Shown here piece by piece: positions 41,017 to 49,410 of a stretch of DNA of 56,205 nucleotides (its first letter is position 1; every line of letters begins with the position of its first letter). The DNA is from Candidatus Hydrogenedentota bacterium (GTDB taxonomy: Bacteria; Hydrogenedentota; Hydrogenedentia; Hydrogenedentales; SLHB01). The stretch spans positions 1-56,205 of the forward strand of contig JADLGB010000237.1 of assembly GCA_020849535.1 (NCBI GenBank), given 5' to 3'. A program made the translations under genes and the position numbers. Under the pieces are notes generated by a model. That model was not told the DNA's origin, ran no database searches, and worked only from the letters and a program-made list of their open reading frames with translations.

Positions 41017-41313
41017 GGCCGTCTCCCTCTTCGATTCGCAGCGGTGCGAATGCCCCGCAGTCCCACATAACCCAAAAGAATACCGGCTCCAGCATACGCG
41101 AGGACGCGCGCGGGGTTCCACACGCGCCTCCTATGGAGTGCGGCCACGCCGCGGCGTGGCTGCCTTTACTGAGCAGGCTTGCCTGCGGTGTTACTCGATC
41201 GCCCGATACCTCCCGCAGCCTTGCTCCCGCAACCACGCGCTTGAGCCTCCCCCTCCTCCGGTGCCACACTCCATGAGCCATAGAGAAGATAGTCGTCTGA
41301 CGCACAAGGAGAC
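41017..41313. other. Divergent intergenic region with degenerate paired palindrome
   Basis: This gap (297 bases) carries the element at 41133-41274 and no gene. The ribosome site of the plus-strand gene (AAGGAG) is at its right end. Confidence 0.6.
41133..41274. repeat. Degenerate paired-palindrome element
   Basis: Outer arms ATGGAGTGCGG (41133-41143) and CCACACTCCAT (41264-41274) pair with one mismatch. Next to the left arm is the palindrome GCCACGCCGCGGCGTGGC (41143-41160), the same kind of word as in the copy at 51348, then GCAGGC-TT-GCCTGC (41173-41186). ACCACGCGCTTGAG near 41232 echoes the CACACGCGCTTGC inner word. Confidence 0.6.
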
Positions 41314-42825
41314 ATGACCGTGGATCGACGCGATTTCTTGAAAGCAGGCACCGGCGCGATGCTCGCTGGTTCGGTTGCCGGAGCACCCTCCGGCCCAGCA
41401 TTCGCCCAAGGAGCGAGGGAGGCGCCGCGCGTCACCTCCCTCCTGCGCGACTACACCGCCGAGGACCATCGCCGGCGTCTTCAAAACATCGCCGTGTGCA
41501 CTGAGGCCATCCGCTCATGCATGCGCACGCATCTGGTGACGGACTATCTGCCCGGGCAGTGCTGTTACAACCTGGGCGAGTATCCGAGCCGCGAGCCGTG
41601 GAGCGTCGGCGAGTACGACGAACAGGAATTGGATCGCCTCCGCGGCGAGGGCATCCAGGTGTTGCAGGTCTTCGACGACTGGAACGATTCGCTCCGCCTC
41701 TTTGGTGGTGACAAGTACTCCGCCGTGAACCCGGAAGGCTACCGGCGCTTCATTGAAATGGCGCACCGGCGCGGCATGAAGGTGCTCACCTACACCTCGC
41801 CATGTTTCCTGCAACGTAGCGATCCCGATTTCCTCCAGGAGTGGAGCCGCGAAGGAGACTTCCTCGTGGTGGGCTATTGGGACATGGCGCGCTGCTCACC
41901 AGCAAGTCCCGGCTGGCGCGCCTTTGTGATGAAGAAGTTTGTCCAGGTCCTTGATGAATACGGCGCGGATGGCATCTACGTCGATGGCGGCTATCTCGCC
42001 AACAAGCACGCGCCCAAACAGGCCATGCCCCTGGCGAAGGATGAGATTCCCGCTTTCGAGGAAACGCCGGAGCACGACGGCGCCTTCGCGGACATGCTCG
42101 CCCTCATCTATGCGGAGGTCAAACGCCGCGGCGGCATCTTGAAGCTGCACGTGAACGGCGCGGAGCAGCCGCAGGCGGCCGGCCTCAAGACCTACGATTA
42201 TCTGTGGGTCGGCGAAGGCGTCGCCGAAGCGGATGCCCTGCGCGAAATCGTGAAGAACTACGATCCCTACATCGTGCCGTGTCTCGACATGGGATTCACG
42301 AGCATTGAAACCGAGGATGAGCCCTATCTCCACTCCATCCCCTATCTTCAGTTCCCCGTCTCGATGGGTGGCCGCATCTTCACGGGCGAGCGCGGCTTCG
42401 TGCCGGGCGTGAAATACAACGACGACTTCTGGCTGCAACGTTGCCGTGATGCCTGGAAGCAGTATCAGGAGGACCCGTCAAAGTTGCACACCTATAGTGC
42501 GTGGGATGCCGTGCCCGGCAATCCCGATACCCGCCGGACTCATGCGCGGTGGCTCAAACGCTACATGCCGCTTGTCGAAGAAGGGACGTGGGCGTGGCTC
42601 GAGATACGGGATTCATCACTCTTCGATGCGCCGCTGCCGGAAGGAGTAGTGGCCTCCGCGTTTGCGAATCGCCAACTCCACCTGATACTGGCAAACTTCG
42701 GGCGTGCCGCGGCCGAACTTCACACATCTTCTCCCTACGTGCCGGCAAATGCCCCAACTGAAGGCGTAAGGTCAATCTGGACGATTCCGCCACGCTCCCT
42801 CGTCATCTTGCGAAAGCAGGACTGA
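41314..42825 (+). CDS. Tat-exported TIM-barrel-like hydrolase
   Basis: A 503-residue protein with a twin-arginine signal, DRRDFLKAGTGAMLAGSVAG. The ATG at 41314 is only 2 bases from AGGAG, whereas GTG at 41320 has an ideal 8-base gap and may be the true start. The body reads like a clan GH-D/GH-A-type barrel: LGEYPSREPWSVGEYDEQEL, VLQVFDDWNDSLRLFGGDKY, MAHRRGMKVLTYTSPCFLQR, LDEYGADGIYVDGGYL (a GH27/36-like nucleophile strand, Asp candidate), ILKLHVNGAEQPQ and YDYLWVGEGVAEADAL. I do not recognise the precise family. It is 241 bases ahead of a LacI regulator and GH42 enzyme. Confidence 0.7.
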   Translation: MTVDRRDFLKAGTGAMLAGSVAGAPSGPAFAQGAREAPRVTSLLRDYTAEDHRRRLQNIAVCTEAIRSCMRTHLVTDYLPGQCCYNLGEYPSREPWSVGEYDEQELDRLRGEGIQVLQVFDDWNDSLRLFGGDKYSAVNPEGYRRFIEMAHRRGMKVLTYTSPCFLQRSDPDFLQEWSREGDFLVVGYWDMARCSPASPGWRAFVMKKFVQVLDEYGADGIYVDGGYLANKHAPKQAMPLAKDEIPAFEETPEHDGAFADMLALIYAEVKRRGGILKLHVNGAEQPQAAGLKTYDYLWVGEGVAEADALREIVKNYDPYIVPCLDMGFTSIETEDEPYLHSIPYLQFPVSMGGRIFTGERGFVPGVKYNDDFWLQRCRDAWKQYQEDPSKLHTYSAWDAVPGNPDTRRTHARWLKRYMPLVEEGTWAWLEIRDSSLFDAPLPEGVVASAFANRQLHLILANFGRAAAELHTSSPYVPANAPTEGVRSIWTIPPRSLVILRKQD

Positions 42826-42878
42826 CCGGCGCAACAAGCGGGTTGGGCTTCCCCTCCCCCACGCCCGTTCCGAAAAGA

Positions 42879-42907
42879 CGTAAACTACTATTTTACAATA
42901 GTTTACG
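42879..42907. promoter_or_regulatory. AT-rich inverted repeat upstream of lacI-type gene (candidate operator)
   Basis: Arms CGTAAACTA (42879-42887) and TAGTTTACG (42899-42907) are perfect complements around an 11-base centre. No T-run follows, so a terminator is less likely than a protein-binding site, though termination of the gene at 41314 cannot be excluded. Confidence 0.5.
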
Positions 42908-42950
42908 CATCTATGCCTCATCAGACAATCCACAATCTCGAACAATAATG

Positions 42951-42964
42951 TGAACTTTAGTTCA
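42951..42964. promoter_or_regulatory. Palindrome TGAACT-TT-AGTTCA (candidate operator)
   Basis: A 14-base palindrome 40 bases upstream of the -35 element. The half-site TGAACT recurs at 42982-42988 (TGAACTA). Autoregulation by the downstream LacI-family protein is the natural guess. Confidence 0.45.
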
Positions 42965-43004
42965 ATTTATACAGTATATTTTGAACTATTTGTGAATTCT
43001 TGTC

Positions 43005-43033
43005 TTGACTTTCACAATCTAATCGTCTATATT
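43005..43033 (+). promoter_or_regulatory. Sigma70-type promoter of the LacI/GH42 operon
   Basis: TTGACT (43005-43010), a 17-base spacer, and TATATT (43028-43033), the best promoter in the window. The predicted transcript starts near 43040, about 27 bases before the LacI start. Confidence 0.8.
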
Positions 43034-43066
43034 TCGTACGTAGACCCGGTGCGGCGGAGTCGTCCA

Positions 43067-44107
43067 ATGACTGCTCAAGATATAGCCAAACTCAGCGGTG
43101 TTTCCCGTACAACCGTCTTTGCTGTTGTCAAAGGCAAGCCCGGCGTAAGCCCTCACACGCGCGAACGCGTTTGGACCACCATCCGGGAACACGGCTACGA
43201 AAACGGGCTGGTCCAGAAGTCCCTCCTTGGCGAGGCCTCCAAGATGATCGGCGTCGTCGTGGGCGACCTCAACAACCCCTTTTACACCGAAGTGATTTCG
43301 GGCATCCACAGCGTGCTGCGGCCGGATGGCTATCAGCACATGCTCTACCACGGCACGGATGAGTGCCCGGAAGAGGGAACGGAGGCCTTCGGCTCGCTGA
43401 AGGCGTACGGCCTGCGCGGCTACATCATCAGCGCGGGCGAGGCGGAGCAGTACGAGAAACACATCCGCTGGGTGCAACAGTCGAAACGGCCCCTGGTGAC
43501 CATCATGGAAGCGCCTGGGCTCGACACGCACACGGTGCGCTTCGACAACCGCAAGGGCAGCCGTGACGCCACGGACTATCTCCTCAACGTGGGGCACCGG
43601 CGCATCGCGTGCTTGACCGGTCCCGTCCGCTCCGCCACTGCGAAGGAACGGATCCTTGGTTTTGTCGAGAGCCTCATTGCGCACGAAGTCGAATTTCGCG
43701 AATCCATGACCGTGCGCGCGGGCGACACCTCCTCGGATGGATATCGTGCGGCGCTCGAGGTGCTTTCGGAATCTGACTCGCGGCCGACAGCCCTGCTTTG
43801 CTGTAACGACCGCGTGGCCATCGGCGCGTACAAGGCCGCTCACGAACTGGGCCTGCACATCCCGCGCGATGTCAGTATTGTCGGATTTGACGGCATCGAA
43901 ATGGGCGAGGTCATGGGGCCGCCCTTGACGACGCTGTCGGTTTTTCCCAGGGAGATCGGCCGGGAAGCGGCCAAGATGCTCCTGCACCTGCTCGCGGGCG
44001 GGAATGGACGCAGTGGCACCCGGGAATTGGTGATCGAGCACAAGCTCATCGAGCGCGAGTCCGTACGCGACTTGCGTTCCGATAGTTCGCAGCGAAGGAG
44101 TCAGTAG
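43067..44107 (+). CDS. LacI-family transcriptional regulator
   Basis: The start at 43067 has GGAG 8 bases upstream and places the helix-turn-helix at the N-terminus as usual; the frame extends upstream only through the promoter. The 346-residue protein has HTH residues AQDIAKLSGVSRTTVFAVV followed by the hinge, then a periplasmic-binding-protein-like domain (MIGVVVGDLNNPFYTEVISG, VGHRRIACLTGPVRSATAKE, RPTALLCCNDRVAIGAYKAA, DVSIVGFDGIEMGEVMGPPL). It should bind a sugar effector and control its own operon with the GH42 gene, whose GTG overlaps its stop by one base. Confidence 0.93.
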   Translation: MTAQDIAKLSGVSRTTVFAVVKGKPGVSPHTRERVWTTIREHGYENGLVQKSLLGEASKMIGVVVGDLNNPFYTEVISGIHSVLRPDGYQHMLYHGTDECPEEGTEAFGSLKAYGLRGYIISAGEAEQYEKHIRWVQQSKRPLVTIMEAPGLDTHTVRFDNRKGSRDATDYLLNVGHRRIACLTGPVRSATAKERILGFVESLIAHEVEFRESMTVRAGDTSSDGYRAALEVLSESDSRPTALLCCNDRVAIGAYKAAHELGLHIPRDVSIVGFDGIEMGEVMGPPLTTLSVFPREIGREAAKMLLHLLAGGNGRSGTRELVIEHKLIERESVRDLRSDSSQRRSQ

Positions 44108-46173
44108 TGAGAATCGGTGTCGATTATTACCCGGAGCAATGCGACGAGTCCTGCTGGGCCGAGGACATCGCCTTGATGCGGGCCGCGGAAATCTCCGTGG
44201 TGCGCATGGCCGAGTTCGCATGGTCGCGCCTGGAACCGGCTGAAGGCTCGTACGAGTTTTCCTGGCTCGATCGGATCCTGGACAAGCTCCACGCGGTGGG
44301 AATCCAGGCTGTGCTGGGCACGCCGACCGCCACGCCGCCTGCCTGGCTGCATGCGCGGTTCCCGGAGATCTTCCCCGCGGACAAACGCCAATACCGCTTG
44401 GGCTTCGGCACACGCGAGCAGCGCTGTCTGAACAACCCAGACATGCGCGCGCATGGACGCCGGATTGTCGAGGCGTTGGCGCGCCACTATGCGAAGCACC
44501 CCGCGGTCATCGGCTGGCAGACGGACAACGAACTCGCCGCGAATCTGTGTTACTGCCCGATCTGCGCGGACAAGTTCCGGACTTGGCTCAAGGACAAATA
44601 CGGCTTCCTGGAAGCCGTGAACGCGGCCTGGGGCACGGCGTTCTGGAGCCAGGAGTACTCGGATTGGTCGCATATCCCGCTGCCGTGGGAGGCCAAGTGC
44701 GGCGACCACCACAATCCTTCGCTGCAACTCGAGTTTCGCCGCTTCCAATCCCAAAGTACTGTCGAGTTTCAACAGGAACAGATCGACATCATCCGGAAGC
44801 ACGCGCCCAACCACTTCATCACGCACAATCTGATGGGTACGCACAGCTCGATGGATTACTACGAGCTTGCGCGCAACCTCGATTTCGTATCCTGGGACAA
44901 CTACCCCATCAACCCGTGGTCGGAAGACCCCTTTGGTTCACCCTTGGCGGCGGACGTCATGCGCGGCATCAAGCAGCGCAATGTCTGGGTCATGGAACAG
45001 CAAAACGGCATCACCGGGTGGAACACCCTGGGGAGGCGTCCCACCGGGGAATGGCTGCGCTGCGCGGCCTGGCAGACCGTGGCCCACGGCGCCGACACGG
45101 TGGTGTTCTTCCGCTGGCGGACGGCCGCGCACGGCACCGAGCAGTACTGGCACGGCGTGTTGAACCACGATGGCAAGCCCCGCCGCCGCTTCCGCGAGGT
45201 CGCGGCGTTCGGATGGGAGATGCGTGTGCTGTCCGATCCGCTGGACGGCACGGAAGTCCGCAGCGACGTTGCCATTCTGAACGCCTACGACCAACACTAC
45301 GCGTTCGAGATCCAGCCCCAGGCGGAAGGACTCTCCGTCTGGCGCCAGGTGGGTTTGCATTACACGGCGCTGAAGAAGTGCGGGCTCAACGTGGACGTGA
45401 TTCCGCCGAACGCCGAGCTTGGCCGCTACAGGCTACTTATCGCGCCGAGCTGGTACATCTTGTCAGAGGGGGATGCCGCCCGGCTCACGGAGTACGTGCG
45501 GCAGGGCGGTACCCTGATCCTGAATGCGCGTACCGGCGTGAAAGATTGCGTCAACGCCTGCCGCACGCAGCCCCTCCCCACCTTGCTGGGCGAGATGGCG
45601 GGGATCGAGGTGGACGACTACGACCCGCTCGGCAAGGCGGAGTGCACCGTGCGCATCAGTGACGGGCGCGAGTACACGGTGGCCGCGTGGGCGGACGCCC
45701 TCACCCTGAACGGCGCCAGCGCGATCGCGCATTACACGCGCGGCGTCTTTGCGGGCGAGCCCGCCATCACCTGCCACGAGTTCGGTCTGGGCTGTGTGTA
45801 TTACTTCGGCACCTTCGGCGAGGCGGGACTGTATGACGCGCTGTTGGGCCGCATTCTGGATGAGGCAAGTATCGGGCCGCGCATGAACCTTCCCGAGGGC
45901 GTGGATGCCAACTGGCGCGAAAAGGATGGCGCGCGCTTTCTCATCCTCTGCAATTTCAATCCGGAAGAACGCACCGTGGCGGTTCCCGGCGCGCTGTTGC
46001 CCCTGCTGGGCGAGGCGCCGCACGAAGGTTCCGTGGTCTTGCCTGCGTACGGAGTGGGCGTCTACGAAGCGGTTGGTGTTGAAGAAGTGCGCAAGGGTAC
46101 AGGTCCCGGCGCGTCCGATAGCGACGCCCATGCGGAGGGACTCACCGCCGCGTCCGCTCGAGCGCACTCATGA
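44107..46173 (+). CDS. GH42 beta-galactosidase
   Basis: A 688-residue cytoplasmic-type enzyme without signal peptide, typical in length for GH42. The start is GTG at 44107 (AAGGAG 7 bases upstream, TAGTG overlap). The N-terminal barrel begins IGVDYYPEQCDESCWAEDI. The acid/base is E142 in WQTDNELAAN and the nucleophile E297 in VWVMEQQNG. The structural zinc-site cysteines are C107, C148, C150 and C153 (LCYCPIC). A trimerisation domain (ALKKCGLNVDVIPPNAELGR, YRLLIAPSWYILSEGDAARL) and a C-terminal beta domain follow. It hydrolyses beta-galactosides such as those from arabinogalactan side chains. Directly controlled, most likely, by the upstream LacI protein. Confidence 0.94.
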   Translation: MRIGVDYYPEQCDESCWAEDIALMRAAEISVVRMAEFAWSRLEPAEGSYEFSWLDRILDKLHAVGIQAVLGTPTATPPAWLHARFPEIFPADKRQYRLGFGTREQRCLNNPDMRAHGRRIVEALARHYAKHPAVIGWQTDNELAANLCYCPICADKFRTWLKDKYGFLEAVNAAWGTAFWSQEYSDWSHIPLPWEAKCGDHHNPSLQLEFRRFQSQSTVEFQQEQIDIIRKHAPNHFITHNLMGTHSSMDYYELARNLDFVSWDNYPINPWSEDPFGSPLAADVMRGIKQRNVWVMEQQNGITGWNTLGRRPTGEWLRCAAWQTVAHGADTVVFFRWRTAAHGTEQYWHGVLNHDGKPRRRFREVAAFGWEMRVLSDPLDGTEVRSDVAILNAYDQHYAFEIQPQAEGLSVWRQVGLHYTALKKCGLNVDVIPPNAELGRYRLLIAPSWYILSEGDAARLTEYVRQGGTLILNARTGVKDCVNACRTQPLPTLLGEMAGIEVDDYDPLGKAECTVRISDGREYTVAAWADALTLNGASAIAHYTRGVFAGEPAITCHEFGLGCVYYFGTFGEAGLYDALLGRILDEASIGPRMNLPEGVDANWREKDGARFLILCNFNPEERTVAVPGALLPLLGEAPHEGSVVLPAYGVGVYEAVGVEEVRKGTGPGASDSDAHAEGLTAASARAHS

Positions 46174-46242
46174 AAGGAGGATAGCAGCGGCCAGAATGAG
46201 AACTAGAGCCTGAGTAGTTTTGAGAAGAATGGCACTCATAGC

Positions 46243-46254
46243 ACGTTATAACGT
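46243..46254. promoter_or_regulatory. Perfect 12-base palindrome ACGTTATAACGT before the prepilin gene
   Basis: It lies 65 bases ahead of the start at 46320. The central TTATAA could serve as a -10 with TTGAGA (46220-46225) upstream, but the 20-base spacing is poor. It could be an operator; nothing identifies the regulator. Confidence 0.4.
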
Positions 46255-46319
46255 CGCGTCGGGGATAGAGAGGACGGAGTACCTGGGCATTTGTATCTGA
46301 ATCATGAGGAGAGCCTGAG

Positions 46320-47396
46320 ATGAAGAAGAAAGGGTTTACACTGATCGAACTGCTGGTGGTGATCGCCATCATCGGCATCCTGGCGGCCATCCTGCTGCCA
46401 GCACTCGCACGGGCCCGCGAAGCCGCCCGCCGAGCCTCCTGCCAGAATAACCTGAAGCAGTGGGGGCTGATTTTCAAGATCTACTCCGGGGAAAACAAGG
46501 AAATGTTCCCGCCGGGGACGACCACCTTTCCTGTAGCCCAGTCGGGACTCATGTGGCCGATGCAGGGCGTGAATGGGGCAAAACTGTATCCAGAGTACTG
46601 GACAGATCCCAACATTGCGGTTTGCCCTTCGGATTCCCATGCGAAGATAGGCGCGGCGTGGGACTCGACCGAATGGCCCAGCGGTGGCATCATCAACAAC
46701 ACGGATTTTGGCGCTGAGATTGCACGTATTGGCGAGCTTCAAGACGGTTCTGCTGCCGCAAAAGCGTGCATGGATCTGAAACTGTCGGTGCCCATTTCCT
46801 ACACGTACATGGCCTACATAACCGACACTGCAAGTCAGCAGTTCATAGTTCGGGCATTGGTTCAGTATAACGCATGGTATACAGGGGCGGGGAACGCCGG
46901 CTCCTACGCGGCAGGGACTCTGGATGCCTATGGTTGCCAGGATATTGGCGCGGAGCTGTTTAGTAATGGACCCAATGAGGCCGACTTGACCCAGGATCTT
47001 GGCTGGTACAAGACATGGGTGTGCGATGACGATTGGTCCCAATTCCCCGCGACTCAATACAGAACGAAGGAGGGGGCCGAGCGTTTCCTCATCACGGACA
47101 TCAACAACCCAGCCGGGTCGGCCACTGCGCAAAGCACTGTGCCGGTCATGTACGATGCATGGGCGTCATTCACCATTAAGGATGAGGAAGATGAAGATAG
47201 ACGGAGCGTGGCGTCGCTGTTCAACCACGTTCCCGGTGGTTCGAATGTCCTGTATATGGACGGCCACGTCGAGTACGTCAAATACAAGCAGAAGAATCCC
47301 GTGAACGCCATCCCCACCGAGGCCCCGCAAGGAGGCTTCTACCGGGGAATACAGTATGTCGACGTATTTGAATGGATGTATGGCGGCTACGAATGA
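46320..47396 (+). CDS. Type II secretion/prepilin-like protein with H-X9-DG motif
   Basis: A 358-residue protein with a classical type IV prepilin start: MKKKG, then FTLIELLVVIAIIGILAAIL, to be cut after G5 and N-methylated. The C-terminal part carries FNHVPGGSNVLYMDGHVEYV, the H-X9-DG motif of the DUF1559-type pseudopilins abundant in planctomycete, lentisphaera and hydrogenedentes genomes. Paired Cys (CQNN and CPSD) may form a disulfide. GAGGAG lies about 9 bases upstream. It is 146 bases after the GH42 gene and may be separately transcribed. The small gene at 47448 is 51 bases downstream, so the two may work together. Confidence 0.92.
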   Translation: MKKKGFTLIELLVVIAIIGILAAILLPALARAREAARRASCQNNLKQWGLIFKIYSGENKEMFPPGTTTFPVAQSGLMWPMQGVNGAKLYPEYWTDPNIAVCPSDSHAKIGAAWDSTEWPSGGIINNTDFGAEIARIGELQDGSAAAKACMDLKLSVPISYTYMAYITDTASQQFIVRALVQYNAWYTGAGNAGSYAAGTLDAYGCQDIGAELFSNGPNEADLTQDLGWYKTWVCDDDWSQFPATQYRTKEGAERFLITDINNPAGSATAQSTVPVMYDAWASFTIKDEEDEDRRSVASLFNHVPGGSNVLYMDGHVEYVKYKQKNPVNAIPTEAPQGGFYRGIQYVDVFEWMYGGYE

Positions 47397-47447
47397 GTTC
47401 GTTACGGGCGGCGATACCAGGCAAATGGCAGAGTTGAGGACGCAAAG

Positions 47448-47672
47448 ATGTCACGAGTAGGAAAGCTCTTAGTGATGGCGGGTTTGCTCCTCGCCATTGC
47501 AGTTGGAGTCTATGCACTGTATTTCGGCTCCGAGAACAACAGCAACGAGATCGTGCAAGAGGATCCTGCCAAGGCCGAGATGCTTCGATCTCTGATGGGA
47601 TCTCCGGGGCAGCCACCGCAGCCCGGTCCCCCGCCCGAAGCTCCAGCGGGACCGCCGGCAAACAACCCGTAG
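47448..47672 (+). CDS. Small single-span membrane protein with proline-rich tail
   Basis: A 74-residue protein with GAGGA 7 bases upstream. Residues 5-26 form one transmembrane helix (GKLLVMAGLLLAIAVGVYAL), then a short acidic segment (NEIVQEDPAKAE) and a Pro/Gly-rich tail (GQPPQPGPPPEAPAGPPANN). No family is recognised. Its position right after the prepilin gene suggests that it accompanies pseudopilin assembly or anchoring. Confidence 0.7.
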   Translation: MSRVGKLLVMAGLLLAIAVGVYALYFGSENNSNEIVQEDPAKAEMLRSLMGSPGQPPQPGPPPEAPAGPPANNP

Positions 47673-47707
47673 AGGCGTTTGCCTACAGTTGACAATTCAC
47701 CGAGGGT

Positions 47708-47750
47708 CAGACGCCAGAGGGATTGCCCCGCGCAAGACCTCTGGCGTCTG
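47708..47750. repeat. Inverted repeat with 13-bp perfect arms
   Basis: CAGACGCCAGAGG (47708-47720) and CCTCTGGCGTCTG (47738-47750) flank a 17-base loop. It lies 36 bases past the small membrane-protein gene and could end that transcript, but no T-run follows. Confidence 0.8.
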
Positions 47751-47797
47751 GCGGACGTATTCAACGAGCACGCCAGTGTCCCGTTTCCACGAGGGTA

Positions 47798-47851
47798 GCG
47801 CAGGTATCCCGCCTGCAATTCCCGACCAAGATGCAGGCGAGACGCCTGCGC
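47798..47851. repeat. Short paired-palindrome unit with a third outer word
   Basis: Arms 47798-47817 and 47832-47851 pair at 17 of 20 positions around a 14-base loop. The right arm contains the perfect hairpin GCAGGCG-AGA-CGCCTGC. It has the same architecture as the 15658 element on a smaller scale and lies upstream of the beta-helix gene. Confidence 0.65.
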
Positions 47852-47910
47852 CGTCTCTGTTTGAACTCTTTGTTGAGGCCGTGAACAGTTCAAGTCAGTG
47901 GAGAGCCATT

Positions 47911-49410
47911 GTGCGCTTTTTCGTGTTTACCGTTTTGCTGGGCGTGTCTGCCATGGCTTCTGCTACCGACTACTACGTGAGTCCGTCCGGAAACGATTCC
48001 AACCCCGGCACCTCGCCGGAGCAGGCTTGGAAGTCGTTGACTCCCGCTAATGCCGTCTCCCTCGCTCCCGGAGACCGCCTGTTGTTTGAGGAGGAACAGA
48101 CGTTCTCCGGGACTCTGAAACTTGATCGGCAGGATAGCGGCACGGCCGAGAAGCGCGTTGTCATCGCATCGTACGGCGAGGGCCGCGCCACGATTGACGG
48201 CGGCGCGGGCACGGCCGTCCTCGCCGAGGAATGCGATTCCATCGATATCCAGAACCTGATCGTGAAAGGGGCAGGACGCAAGAACGGCAACTCTGGATGC
48301 GGCGTCCATCTACTGTATTCGCGGGGCGCGTCCATCTCGGGCGTGGAGGCGCATGGGTTTCGCAACTCCGGGGTTCTGGTTGAGGGCGTGCGCGATGCAC
48401 GCATCGAAAAGGTGCACGCGCACGACAACGGATTTGCCGGGATTGCCGTGGGCAATGAGCAGCGCTGGTCTGAGGACGTTCGCATCGCACATTGCATCGC
48501 TGAAAACAACCCCGGTGATCCCGAAAACCGCGACAATCACAGCGGGAACGGCATCGTCGTGGGGTGCGTGCGCAACTGCACCATCGAATATTGCGAGGCC
48601 TTCAACAATGGATGGGACATGCCCCGCGAAGGCAACGGACCCGTGGGCATCTGGGCTTGGAACGCGGACCGCGTCGTGGTCCAGTTCTGCGTGTCGCACG
48701 ACAACAAGAGTCCGAGTTGGGACGGCGGCGGCTTCGACTTGGACGGCGGCGTGACGAACTCGATCCTCCAATACAACCTCTCGTACAACAACGTCGGGCC
48801 CGGCTACTTCATGTGCATGTACTGGGGCGCGCCGGTGTGGAAGAACAACATCATCCGTTACAACATCAGCCAGAACGATGGCTCGCGCGAAGGCCAGAAC
48901 GCCGGCATCCGCGTGCATTGGATGGAAGGCATGTCCGACGCGGAGATCTACAACAACACCGTCTATAACGAGATCGGCGCCGCTGTGGACTTCAAAGGCG
49001 ACCAGGCGCCGCGCATGCGCTTCCGGAACAACATCTTCGTCAGCAAGAAGACGCTGATCACCGGCGGCGCGAACAAGGCGCGCTTCGAGGGCAATCTGTA
49101 TTGGCTGTTGGATGGAAAGCCCTTCGAGGTGGACGGGCACACGAGCCTCGAAGCCTGGAGCAATGCGACGGGCCAGGAAATGCTCGATGGGAAGCTCGTA
49201 GGCCTATGGGCGGACCCGAAACTCGTCCGCCCCGGCATCACGACGCACACGGACCCGGTCACCCTGGCCAAACTCAAGGAGTACCTCCTTGAGAGCGGTT
49301 CACCGTGCATCGGCGCCGGCCTCATCATCGAAGACAATGGCGCCCGGGACTTCTGGGGCCACCCAGTGCCCAGCGCGGACAAGCCCAGCCTCGGCGCACA
49401 CCAGCCGTGA
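47911..49410 (+). CDS. Secreted right-handed beta-helix protein
   Basis: The start is GTG at 47911 with GGAG 7 bases upstream; earlier in-frame codons run through the palindromic repeat. This leaves a signal peptide RFFVFTVLLGVSAMASA. The 499-residue product then has TDYYVSPSGNDSNPGTSPEQ, the usual opening of parallel beta-helix (PbH1-type) polysaccharide-active proteins. Asn-rich rungs follow (IQNLIVKGAG, NSGVLVEGVRDARIEKVHAH, CTIEYCEAFNN, NIIRYNISQNDG, AEIYNNTVYNE). Fold members include pectate lyases and polysaccharide lyases; the catalytic site cannot be placed. It is a paralogue of the next gene. Confidence 0.85.
   Translation: MRFFVFTVLLGVSAMASATDYYVSPSGNDSNPGTSPEQAWKSLTPANAVSLAPGDRLLFEEEQTFSGTLKLDRQDSGTAEKRVVIASYGEGRATIDGGAGTAVLAEECDSIDIQNLIVKGAGRKNGNSGCGVHLLYSRGASISGVEAHGFRNSGVLVEGVRDARIEKVHAHDNGFAGIAVGNEQRWSEDVRIAHCIAENNPGDPENRDNHSGNGIVVGCVRNCTIEYCEAFNNGWDMPREGNGPVGIWAWNADRVVVQFCVSHDNKSPSWDGGGFDLDGGVTNSILQYNLSYNNVGPGYFMCMYWGAPVWKNNIIRYNISQNDGSREGQNAGIRVHWMEGMSDAEIYNNTVYNEIGAAVDFKGDQAPRMRFRNNIFVSKKTLITGGANKARFEGNLYWLLDGKPFEVDGHTSLEAWSNATGQEMLDGKLVGLWADPKLVRPGITTHTDPVTLAKLKEYLLESGSPCIGAGLIIEDNGARDFWGHPVPSADKPSLGAHQP

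Noticed and set aside
42879..42907. Terminator for the gene at 41314
   Set aside because: Good stem but AT-rich, with no T-run; a regulatory site fits better, though not proven.
46243..46254. Zur-like box (GTTATAAC core)
   Set aside because: The palindrome is short and lies before a prepilin gene rather than the metal-related operon, so a zinc-regulator site is not supported.
47689..47910. Upstream extension of the beta-helix gene
   Set aside because: The extension reads through an inverted repeat and lacks a ribosome site; GTG at 47911 gives a proper signal peptide.
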